A stretch of DNA of 64,000 nucleotides from Streptomyces sp. NBC_00287 (GTDB taxonomy: Bacteria; Actinomycetota; Actinomycetes; Streptomycetales; Streptomycetaceae): NCBI RefSeq assembly GCF_036173105.1, contig NZ_CP108053.1:3348001-3412000 (forward strand), given 5' to 3'. Made by a program: the position numbers and the translations under genes. The notes under the pieces were generated by a model. The model did no database searches, was not told where the DNA came from, and was given only the letters and a program-made list of their open reading frames with translations. This document shows positions 17,588 through 25,134 of the stretch, one piece after another. How positions within the stretch are numbered: the first letter of the stretch is position 1; each line of letters opens with the position of its first letter.

Positions 17588-18715
17588 ATGTTTCACGCTG
17601 CCTCGTCCCCCGCAAAGGCACCGAACGCACCGAACGGCCATCACAGAGCGCCAGTGCCGAGTCCGCGCTCACCCGCCGGCAAGCAGCGCGACGCCTTCTT
17701 CGACAACGCCAAGTTCCTGGCGATCGTGCTAGTGGCCATCGGCCACACCTGGGAGCCCCTGAAGGGCGACAGCCGGGTCCTGGAAGGCCTGTACATGGTC
17801 GTGTACGCCTTCCACATGCCGGCGTTCATCGTCATCTCGGGCTACTTCTCGCGCAGTTTCGACATGCGCCCCGACCGGCTGCGGCGGCTGATCACCGGTG
17901 TCGCCGTGCCGTACATCGTCTTCGAGACCGCGTATCCGCTGTTCAAGCGGGTCATCGACCACGATCCGGGCATGGAGATCAGCCTGCTCGACCCGTGGTA
18001 CCTCACCTGGTTCCTGGTCGCGCTGTTCGTCTGGCGGCTGACCACCCCGATCTGGAAGCTGATCCGCCGGCCGCTGCCCGTCGCGCTCGGGATCGCGATG
18101 CTGGCGTCCGTCACCCCGGAGATCGGCGACGACCTGGACCTCCAGCGCGTGCTGCAGTTCCTGCCGTTCTTCGTGCTGGGCCTGAACATGAAGGCCGAGC
18201 ACTTCCAGTGGGTGCGTCGGCGCGATGTGCGGATCCTGTCCGTGCCGGTGTTCGCGATGGCGCTGGCCTTCGGCTGGTGGGCCGTACCGCGGATGAACAC
18301 CTCGTGGTTCTACCACCGTGACGCCGCACAGCAGTTGGGCGCGCCCTGGTGGGCCGGGCCCGTCATGGTGCTCGCCATGTTCGGCTGCTCGCTGGTGTTG
18401 ACGGCTTGTTTCTTCGCGTGGGTGCCGCGGCGGCACATGTGGTTCACGGCGCTCGGTGCGGGCACGTTGTACGGCTATCTGCTGCATGGGTTCTTGGTGA
18501 AGGCCGGGGACTATCAGGGGTGGTTCGAGCATGAGTGGCTGCATGGGCCGTTCGGCGAGGTTTTCGTCACCGTCGTGGCGGCCGTCGGCGTGACCCTGTT
18601 GTGCACTGCACCGGTGCGCCGGGTCTTCCGGTTCGTGATGGAGCCCGACATGAAGTGGGCGTTCAAGAGGGACGCAGCCGAACTGGCGCGGGAACGGCAG
18701 AAGGCCGACGCCTAG
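17588..18715 (+). CDS. Acyltransferase 3 family membrane protein
   Basis: 375 residues with about ten hydrophobic segments. The N-terminal part has FFDNAKFLAIVLVAIGHTWEP, where the His after the first helix is the expected catalytic histidine of acyltransferase-3 (OafA/NodX-like) enzymes. Such proteins O-acylate sugars or other extracellular polymers using cytosolic acyl-CoA. The acceptor cannot be read from the sequence. An upstream ATG at 17537 lacks a ribosome site; ATG 17588 fits a leaderless transcript. It ends with a charged cytosolic tail (ELARERQKADA). Stands alone, convergent with the HD-hydrolase gene. Confidence 0.85.
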   Translation: MFHAASSPAKAPNAPNGHHRAPVPSPRSPAGKQRDAFFDNAKFLAIVLVAIGHTWEPLKGDSRVLEGLYMVVYAFHMPAFIVISGYFSRSFDMRPDRLRRLITGVAVPYIVFETAYPLFKRVIDHDPGMEISLLDPWYLTWFLVALFVWRLTTPIWKLIRRPLPVALGIAMLASVTPEIGDDLDLQRVLQFLPFFVLGLNMKAEHFQWVRRRDVRILSVPVFAMALAFGWWAVPRMNTSWFYHRDAAQQLGAPWWAGPVMVLAMFGCSLVLTACFFAWVPRRHMWFTALGAGTLYGYLLHGFLVKAGDYQGWFEHEWLHGPFGEVFVTVVAAVGVTLLCTAPVRRVFRFVMEPDMKWAFKRDAAELARERQKADA

Positions 18716-18726
18716 TTCATCACGGG

Positions 18727-19158
18727 CTACAGACCGAGAAGTGCGCGCATTCTTGCGTACTTCTCGGTCAGGCGTACGCGGGTGGGTTCGTCGAGAACCG
18801 CCAGGCGCACCGGGTTCGCGTTGTGCGCCAGGTCCGCCTCCTTCACCAGCAGTGCGCCCGGCGTGGCGAGGATCCGCCCGGCGTACGCCTCCGGTGACTC
18901 CCCCGCCCGCTTCGTGACCGCCAGGACTATGTCCTTCGTACGGCGGCTCAGCGCGGCATCCTGCAGCCACTGTTCGGAGAGGGCGTCGTCCTCTACCGCG
19001 TCGTGCAGCCAGGCCGCCGCGATCTGGTCCTCGTCGCCGCCGCGGGTACGGACGCCGTCGGCCACGGCCTTCAGATGCTCGGCGTAGGGCCTGCCCGCTT
19101 TGTCCGTCTGACCCTCGTGGGCGGCTCGGGCGATGGCCTCGATCTCTCGGAGGTTCAT
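18727..19158 (-). CDS. Small HD-domain hydrolase, MESH1/SpoT-hydrolase-like
   Basis: 143 residues, all one HD domain. The metal and active-site pattern of RelA/SpoT hydrolases is present: His14, DKAGRPYAEH (His28), LHDAVEDD (His52-Asp53, Glu56-Asp57), and KEADLAHN (Asp109, Asn113). No synthetase, TGS or ACT domain, so it resembles stand-alone small alarmone hydrolases, which split (p)ppGpp into GDP/GTP and pyrophosphate. The substrate is inferred from motifs. Its ATG overlaps the stop of the PP2C phosphatase gene (ATGA, 19155-19158), so the two are translationally coupled. Confidence 0.85.
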   Translation of the reverse strand: MNLREIEAIARAAHEGQTDKAGRPYAEHLKAVADGVRTRGGDEDQIAAAWLHDAVEDDALSEQWLQDAALSRRTKDIVLAVTKRAGESPEAYAGRILATPGALLVKEADLAHNANPVRLAVLDEPTRVRLTEKYARMRALLGL

Positions 19159-20345
19159 GCGTGGACACCCGCCTGCGTCGTCACCGTAGGACCCTCGCGG
19201 CAGATCAGCAGCAGCGCACGGTCGTCGTTGACGTCCTTGGCCACCGCCTCGATGAGGTGCCAGGCCGCCCCGTGGAAGCCGCCGGAGACATAGCGGTCGG
19301 CCTCGCCGGTGAGGCGGTCGATGCCCTCGACGATGTCGCGGTCGGAGGTTTCCACCAGTCCGTCTGTGAACAGCATCAACACATCCCCGGGCCGCAGCGA
19401 GCCCTTCACGGGGTCGAACTGGGCACCGTCGTACACACCCAGCAGCGGGCCCTCGGCGGCCTTCTCCTCCCAGCGGCCGCTGCCCGCGCTGAGCTGGAGG
19501 CCCGGTGGGTGGCCCGCGGAGTAGAGCTCGTAGTCGCCGGAGTCCAGGTCGAGGACCAGGTGGATGGAGGTCGCGAAACCCTCGTCCCAGTCCTGGCGCA
19601 GGAGGTAGCCGTTCGCCGCCGGGAGGAAGGCGTGCGGGGGCAGGGAGCCGAGCAGGCCGCCGAAGGCGCCCGAGAGCAGCAGGGCGCGTGAGCCCGCGTC
19701 CATGCCCTTGCCCGAGACATCCGTGAGGACGACCTCCAGGGTGCGGCCGCCGTTCGTACGGGCCGCGACAACGAAGTCACCGGAGAACGACTGGCCGCCC
19801 GCCGGGCGCAGCGCCATCTCGCGGTGCCAGCCGTTCGGCAGCTGTGGCAGCTTGCTCTGCACGCGGATGCGTTCGCGCAGGTCGAAGAGCATGGTGCCGC
19901 CGCGCCGCCAGGGCACACCGACCCGGCTGCGGAACTGTGCGATCAGCAGACCGACGAAACCGCAGGCCGCGACGACCAGGACCACGCCCGGGGTGACCCG
20001 GGCGGCGCCCTCGGTGTACGGGCCGAGCTGCACCGACTCCACGATGAGGGCGGTGGCCGCGGCCGCGTACAGGCCGAGCAGGCTGGCCGGGCGCAGCAGG
20101 AGTCCGCCGGCGACGATGGGGAGGACCAGCGCGGCCGGTGCGCACCACACCGAGTTGGCCAGAGTGGTGGCGGTGATCAGCGGGACGGTGAGCAGCAGTC
20201 CGGCCAGCGCGATCCAGTCGGAGCCGTCGCCGCGGAAGTAGTCGACGGCGCTTCGGCGCAGGCCGACGCGGACCCGGTGCCACTGCATTCGCAACCGGGC
20301 CGCGAACGTATCGGCGGCCGCGCGCCGCTCTCGTCCTGCTGCCAT
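19155..20345 (-). CDS. Membrane PP2C-type (SpoIIE) serine/threonine phosphatase
   Basis: 396 residues: about four to five membrane helices in residues 45-150 (WIALAGLLLTVPLITATTLA, VVLVVAACGFVGLLIAQF), then a cytosolic SpoIIE/RsbU-type phosphatase domain from ~170. Metal-binding Asp motifs are visible (FSGDF, LTDVSGKGMDAG, LFTDGLVE, NDDRALLL). In Streptomyces such enzymes usually dephosphorylate anti-anti-sigma partners and so release sigma factors. No cognate anti-sigma gene is adjacent. ATG 20345 has no ribosome site, but a TAGGGT lies about nine bases upstream, again suggesting a very short leader. Confidence 0.88.
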   Translation of the reverse strand: MAAGRERRAAADTFAARLRMQWHRVRVGLRRSAVDYFRGDGSDWIALAGLLLTVPLITATTLANSVWCAPAALVLPIVAGGLLLRPASLLGLYAAAATALIVESVQLGPYTEGAARVTPGVVLVVAACGFVGLLIAQFRSRVGVPWRRGGTMLFDLRERIRVQSKLPQLPNGWHREMALRPAGGQSFSGDFVVAARTNGGRTLEVVLTDVSGKGMDAGSRALLLSGAFGGLLGSLPPHAFLPAANGYLLRQDWDEGFATSIHLVLDLDSGDYELYSAGHPPGLQLSAGSGRWEEKAAEGPLLGVYDGAQFDPVKGSLRPGDVLMLFTDGLVETSDRDIVEGIDRLTGEADRYVSGGFHGAAWHLIEAVAKDVNDDRALLLICREGPTVTTQAGVHA

Positions 20346-20507
20346 TAGTTCGGGACCCTATCCATCGGACCAGCTGCTTGGCACGGGAGGTCCCACTTGT
20401 CCCCCGTCCGAGGCTCAACTTCACAGTGAACTTCACGAGAAGCCACCGCGCGGCCACCCGGCGGAAATTCCCTGGCTCGTCCCGCATTGCCCTGGTAGGC
20501 ATGGCAC

Positions 20508-21764
20508 ATGGGGACACACTTCACGACCGGTTCCGCGACCGAGCTGCGGCAGCTGCTGCCCGAGGACTGGGACACGTGGTACGACGTACTGCTGCGCGCC
20601 TTCGGGGGGATGCCCGAGCCCGCAGAGGAGCGTGAACTGTACCGGGAGCTCACCGAGTTCGACCGCTTCTTCGGCGTCTGGGACGGCGACCTGTGCGTGG
20701 GGTCGGCCGGGGCGTTCCGCTTCGGGGTGACCGTGCCCGGCGGTGCCTCGGTGCCCGCGGCGGGCGTGACGATGGTCGGCGTCGCCGCCACGCACCGGCG
20801 GCGCGGGGTTCTTACGTCGATGATGCGCAAGCAGCTGGACGATGTGCGGTCCTGGGGCGAGCCGCTGGCGGTGCTGACGGCGTCCGAGCCCGCGATCTAC
20901 GGGCGGTTCGGGTACGGCGTGGGGACCCTCCAGCTCGGCGCCGAGATCGACACGAGCCGGGTGCGGTTGTCGGTGCCGGCCGGTACGGACGACGTACGGC
21001 TGCGGTACGCGGATCCGGTGGAGGCGGTCGACGCCTGCGAGAGCGTGTACGCGGCGCTGGTGCCGGTGCGGCCCGGGATGCTGGCCCGACTTCGGCCCGG
21101 CTGGGCGCGGGTGGGGGTGCTCGATCCGGAGGACGGGCGGGACGGGGCGTCGCCGTTGCAGTGCGTGGTGGCCGAGCGGGACGGGGAGACTGTCGGATAC
21201 GCCCGTTATGCGGTCAAGCCGGAGTGGGGCGTGAGCGGGCACAACGGCGCGGTGCATCTGCGGGAGCTGGCCGGGGTGGACGCGGCGGCGCAGGCCGCGT
21301 TGTGGCGGTTCCTCTTCGACATCGACCTCACGACGACGTTGCAGGTGCGCGGGCGGCCGATGGACGAGGCCTGGCAGTACCAGGTGTCGGACATACGGCG
21401 GTGCAGGCCGCGGTACCGGGACGGGCTGTTCGTCCGGCTCGTCGAGGTCGGGGCGGCGCTTCAGGCGCGGACGTATCAGGCGCCGGTGGATGTGGTGTTG
21501 GAGGTCGAGGACGCCTTCTGCCCCTGGAACTCCGGGCGTTGGCGGCTGTCGGGGGACGCGAAGGGGGCGTCCTGCGAGCGGACCCGGGACGCGGCCGATC
21601 TGGCGCTGTCCGTACGGGAGTTAGGGTCGGCGTATCTCGGTGGGGTGAGTCTTGCGTCGCTGGGTGCGGCGGGGCGGGTGCGGGAGTTGCGCCAAGGGGC
21701 GTTGGCGGAGGCGTCGGTGGGGTTCGGGTCTGCGGTGGCGCCTTGGCTGCCGCACGGGTTTTAA
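20508..21764 (+). CDS. Eis-like GNAT N-acetyltransferase
   Basis: 418 residues with the Eis architecture: an N-terminal GNAT domain (VTMVGVAATHRRRGVLTSMM, the acetyl-CoA loop), ASEPAIYGRFGYG, a second GNAT-like domain, an SCP2-like C-terminal domain, and the terminal aromatic residue (Phe418) that Eis proteins use as the catalytic carboxyl end. Eis enzymes acetylate amines, including aminoglycosides; the substrate here is unknown. Codon 372 (21621-21623) is TTA, so full translation should need the bldA tRNA. ATG 20508 is preceded by only a weak site. Confidence 0.85.
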   Translation: MGTHFTTGSATELRQLLPEDWDTWYDVLLRAFGGMPEPAEERELYRELTEFDRFFGVWDGDLCVGSAGAFRFGVTVPGGASVPAAGVTMVGVAATHRRRGVLTSMMRKQLDDVRSWGEPLAVLTASEPAIYGRFGYGVGTLQLGAEIDTSRVRLSVPAGTDDVRLRYADPVEAVDACESVYAALVPVRPGMLARLRPGWARVGVLDPEDGRDGASPLQCVVAERDGETVGYARYAVKPEWGVSGHNGAVHLRELAGVDAAAQAALWRFLFDIDLTTTLQVRGRPMDEAWQYQVSDIRRCRPRYRDGLFVRLVEVGAALQARTYQAPVDVVLEVEDAFCPWNSGRWRLSGDAKGASCERTRDAADLALSVRELGSAYLGGVSLASLGAAGRVRELRQGALAEASVGFGSAVAPWLPHGF

Positions 21765-21812
21765 GGACAGGGCTCTGGTGCGCCGATGCCGACGGTGCGG
21801 CCGGCACCATGC

Positions 21813-22622
21813 CTACTTCTTCTGGCAGGACGGGCACCAGAAGAGGTTGCGGGCGGCGAGATCGGCGGTGCGGATCTCGCCGCCACAGATGTGGCAGGGG
21901 AGGTTGGCCCTGCGGTACACGTAGACCTCGCCGCCGTGGTCGTCGACGCGGGGTGGGCGGCCCATCGCCTCGGGGGTGTGTTCCGGGCGGACGGTGTCTA
22001 TGCGGTTGTTGCGGACGCCCTCGTGCATGAGCTCCACGAGGTCGGTCCAGATCGAGTCCCACTCCTCGGGCGTGATGTCCTTGCCCGCGCGGTAGGGGTC
22101 GATGCCGTGTCGGAAGAGGACTTCTGCTCGGTAGACGTTGCCTACGCCCGCGATGATCTTCTGGTCCATGAGCAGGGCGGCGATGGTCGTACGGCTGCGG
22201 GAGACGCGGCTGTACGCCGTGTTCGGTTCTGCGTCTTCGCGGAGGGGGTCCGGGCCGAGGCGGTCGTGTATGGCCTGCTTCTCGGCGGGGGTGATCAGGG
22301 CGCAGGTTGTCGGGCCGCGGAGGTCTACGTACTTCTTGGTGTTCGTGAGGCGGAGGCGGACCGTGTCTGTGGGTGGGGGTGCGGGGGTGGGGCCGAAGTT
22401 GACCTTGCCGAAGAGGCCGAGGTGGATGTGGATCCAGTCGGTGTCTCGGAAGCCGAGGAAGAGGTGTTTGCCGTGGGCCTCGGTGGTGGTGAGGGGGGTG
22501 TTGGTGAGGAGGGCTGCGGCGTCGGAGAACTTGCCTTGGGGGCTGGTGACGTGGGGGGCTGTGCCGTTGAAGGCGGCGGCGTAGTCCTTGGCCAGGCGGT
22601 GGATCGTGTGCCCCTCAGGCAC
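21813..22622 (-). CDS. Fpg/Nei-family DNA glycosylase / AP lyase
   Basis: Base-excision repair enzyme that removes oxidised bases and nicks the strand. 269 residues from GTG 22622, which follows AAAGGAGCCACC; the frame remains open to 22823 but without support. After Met removal the chain begins PEGHTIHRL, with the catalytic Pro and Glu of the family. Also visible: AHGKHLFLGF (beta-elimination Lys), helix-two-turn-helix KIIAGVGNVYRAE, and a C-terminal zinc finger CHICGG...CPSC. The PEGH start fits the Nei/Nei2 group of actinobacteria better than Fpg (PELP). Confidence 0.93.
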   Translation of the reverse strand: MPEGHTIHRLAKDYAAAFNGTAPHVTSPQGKFSDAAALLTNTPLTTTEAHGKHLFLGFRDTDWIHIHLGLFGKVNFGPTPAPPPTDTVRLRLTNTKKYVDLRGPTTCALITPAEKQAIHDRLGPDPLREDAEPNTAYSRVSRSRTTIAALLMDQKIIAGVGNVYRAEVLFRHGIDPYRAGKDITPEEWDSIWTDLVELMHEGVRNNRIDTVRPEHTPEAMGRPPRVDDHGGEVYVYRRANLPCHICGGEIRTADLAARNLFWCPSCQKK

Positions 22623-22947
22623 GGTGGCTCCTTTGTGTCGTGTTTTTCTCGCCCCCGCCGCCCCTACCCGTCCCGTCCTCCAGGGGCTGCCGCCCCTTCG
22701 ACCCCGCCCAGGGGGCTCCGCCCCCTGGACCCCCGTCGGCCCTGAAGGGGCCTCGTCCTCAAACGCCGGACGGGCTGAGAGGGGCGGCCCGTGTTGAGAG
22801 GTGCAGCCATCTGGGCGGAGCACCCTGCGGGTGGGTGGGGGATAGGGATGGCAAACCCGGCCTCAAACGCCTGACGGGCTGAAAAGCGTGCGGGCGCAGC
22901 ATCCTGGGGGCCCCTCGCTTGCGAGGGGTCCCTGTCCAGGGCTGGTC
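22623..22947. repeat. Repeat-rich intergenic region between nei-like gene and rpiB
   Basis: No gene in 325 bases. It contains a strong hairpin CCAGGGGG/CCCCCTGG (22708-22728), a smaller GGGGC/GCCCC stem near 22683-22696, and two copies of a 22-base sequence at 22757-22778 and 22861-22882 that differ at one base (core AAACGCCGGACGGGCTGA in copy 1). From memory these elements recur in many Streptomyces intergenic regions. They probably include the rpiB terminator. Confidence 0.65.
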
Positions 22948-23433
22948 TTACTGCTGCGGGTGGTGTGGGGGGATCGGGGGGAGGTCGCCTGTTGTTTCGT
23001 ACGTCGACAGCATGTCGATTCGGCGGATGTGGCGGTCGTCGTTCGAGAACGGGGTCGCCAAGAAGATCTCCACGAACTTTGTCGCCTCGTCCTGGGTGTG
23101 CATGCGAGCGCCCACCGCTACGACGTTGGCGTTGTTGTGCTGGCGGCCCAGGGCCGCGGTCTCCTCGCTCCAGGCGAGGGCCGCTCGGACGCCCTTGACC
23201 TTGTTCGCCGCGATCTGCTCGCCGTTGCCGGAGCCGCCGATCACGATGCCGAGGGCCTCCGGGTCCGCGGCCGTGCGCTCGGCGGCGCGCAGGCAGAAGG
23301 GCGGGTAGTCGTCCTGGGCGTCGTAGATGTGGGGGCCGCAGTCCACCGGGTCATGGCCGGCCGCCTTGAGCCAGTCGACGAGGTGGTTCTTGAGTTCGTA
23401 GCCCGCATGGTCCGAGCCGAGATACACGCGCAT
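22948..23433 (-). CDS. rpiB: Ribose-5-phosphate isomerase B
   Basis: Interconverts ribose-5-phosphate and ribulose-5-phosphate in the pentose phosphate pathway. 161 residues beginning MRVYLGSDHAGYELK, with family motifs DYPPFC, GIVIGGSGNGEQIAANK (catalytic Glu in this loop, as in mycobacterial RpiB) and RQHNNANVVAVGAR. ATG 23433 has no visible ribosome site, so the mRNA may be leaderless or near-leaderless. The longer open frame to 23502 lacks homology. Actinobacteria commonly rely on RpiB. Confidence 0.93.
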   Translation of the reverse strand: MRVYLGSDHAGYELKNHLVDWLKAAGHDPVDCGPHIYDAQDDYPPFCLRAAERTAADPEALGIVIGGSGNGEQIAANKVKGVRAALAWSEETAALGRQHNNANVVAVGARMHTQDEATKFVEIFLATPFSNDDRHIRRIDMLSTYETTGDLPPIPPHHPQQ

Positions 23434-23616
23434 GCGACGAGTGTGACATGGCCGTTTCCGGGAAGCTGCCCCGGGGTTGATCCCGAAAACTATGAGCCAC
23501 ACTACAGAACCTCAGGAAAACCTCAAGTAACGATCTGGAATCAAAGGTTCATTTAATTCTTTGCCTCCGATTCACTGGACCAACTCGTTAGGCCCCGGCA
23601 CAAAGGAATCCCCCCT

Positions 23617-25056
23617 ATGACCGACCCCGGCAACGGCCTTCAGGCTGGGCTCAAGAACCGCCATCTGTCGATGATCGCCATCGGCGGTGTCATCGGCGCC
23701 GGACTCTTCGTCGGGTCCTCCTCCGGTATCGCCACCGCCGGCCCCGGCATTCTCCTGTCGTACGCCCTCGTCGGCACGCTCGTAGTGCTGGTGATGCGGA
23801 TGCTCGGTGAGATGTCCGCCGCCAACCCGACCTCCGGCTCCTTCTCCGCCCACGCCGACCGGGCGCTCGGGCGCTGGGCCGGGTTCTCCATCGGCTGGCT
23901 GTACTGGTTCTTCTGGGTCGTCGTGCTCGCCGTAGAGGCGACCGCCGGCGCCGTGATTCTGGAGGGCTGGATCCCGGCCGTACCGCAGTGGGCCTGGGCG
24001 CTCATCGTGATGGTGGTGCTGACCGCCACCAACCTGGTCTCCGTCGGCTCCTACGGCGAGTTCGAGTTCTGGTTCGCCGGGATCAAGGTCGTCGCGATCG
24101 CCGCGTTCATCGTCATCGGTGGGCTTGCGGTGTTCGGGCTGCTTCCTGGCGTCGACAGCGAGCAAGCCGGGCTGAGCAACCTCACCGAGCACGGTGGCTT
24201 CCTGCCCAACGGGCCCGGCGCGATTCTCACCGGTGTGCTGCTTGTCGTCTTCTCCTTCATGGGCAGCGAGATCGCCACGCTCGCCGCGGGTGAGTCCGAG
24301 AACCCGCAGCAGGCCGTCACCAAGGCGACCAACAGCATCATCTGGCGGGTCGCCGTCTTCTACCTCGGCTCGATCTTCGTCGTGGTCGCCCTGCTCCCCT
24401 GGGACAGCAAGTCGATCGCCGAGGACGGGTCCTACGTCGCCGCCCTCGACTCCCTCGGTATCGCGCACGCCGGTCAGATCATGAACTTCATCGTGCTGAC
24501 CTCCGTGCTGTCCTGCCTCAACTCCGGCCTGTACACGGCTTCCCGTATGGCCTTCTCGCTCGGCCAGCGCGGTGACGCGCCCAAGGCCTTCGCGAAGACC
24601 ACCAGCCGTGGTGTGCCGCTCGTGGCGATCATCGCGTCCGTCGTCTTCGGCTTCGTCGCGGTCTTCTTCAACTACAAGTTCCCGGACTCCGTCTTCCTCT
24701 TCCTGGTCAACTCGTCCGGTGCCGTGGCGCTGTTCGTCTGGCTCGTGATCTGCTTCTCGCAGCTGCGGATGCGGAAGATCATCCAGGCCGAGGCGCCGGA
24801 GAAGCTGGTCGTCCGGATGTGGCTGTACCCGTATCTGACCTGGGCCACGGCCGCGCTGATCGTGTTCGTCCTCGGCTACATGCTGACCGACACCGAGCAC
24901 GACGGACGCAAGACGGTGCTGCTGTCGCTGCTGGTCGCGGCGGTCGTGCTGGCTATCGCGTTCATCAAGGAGAAGGTCCGCGGTGGTGGAACGGCTCCGG
25001 CGGTGAAGGTGCGGGTCGATTCCGAACTCGACGCCGACGAGGTCAACGTCGGCTGA
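23617..25056 (+). CDS. Amino acid permease, APC superfamily (AAT type), copy 1
   Basis: 479 residues, 12 predicted helices. The start SMIAIGGVIGAGLFVGS is the signature of AAT-type permeases (GabP, AnsP, ProY group), which import amino acids or GABA with protons. Motifs in the middle: GEFEFWFAGIKVVAIAAF and AAGESENPQQAVTKATNS. AAAGGA precedes ATG 23617. It is closely related to the permease at 30005-31387. The substrate cannot be settled from sequence; GABA or aromatic or branched amino acids are possible. Confidence 0.92.
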   Translation: MTDPGNGLQAGLKNRHLSMIAIGGVIGAGLFVGSSSGIATAGPGILLSYALVGTLVVLVMRMLGEMSAANPTSGSFSAHADRALGRWAGFSIGWLYWFFWVVVLAVEATAGAVILEGWIPAVPQWAWALIVMVVLTATNLVSVGSYGEFEFWFAGIKVVAIAAFIVIGGLAVFGLLPGVDSEQAGLSNLTEHGGFLPNGPGAILTGVLLVVFSFMGSEIATLAAGESENPQQAVTKATNSIIWRVAVFYLGSIFVVVALLPWDSKSIAEDGSYVAALDSLGIAHAGQIMNFIVLTSVLSCLNSGLYTASRMAFSLGQRGDAPKAFAKTTSRGVPLVAIIASVVFGFVAVFFNYKFPDSVFLFLVNSSGAVALFVWLVICFSQLRMRKIIQAEAPEKLVVRMWLYPYLTWATAALIVFVLGYMLTDTEHDGRKTVLLSLLVAAVVLAIAFIKEKVRGGGTAPAVKVRVDSELDADEVNVG

Positions 25057-25074
25057 TTCGGCCGCGGTATGTCG

Positions 25075-25098
25075 AAGGGGGCCCCTCGGGGCCCCCTT
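25075..25098 (+). terminator. Permease 1 terminator
   Basis: Inverted repeat AAGGGGGCCCC / GGGGCCCCCTT (25075-25098) followed by TCCC, 18 bases after the stop. Confidence 0.75.
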
Positions 25099-25134
25099 TC
25101 CCGTATTCAAAGGACCGTGTTCACAGGATCCTGT

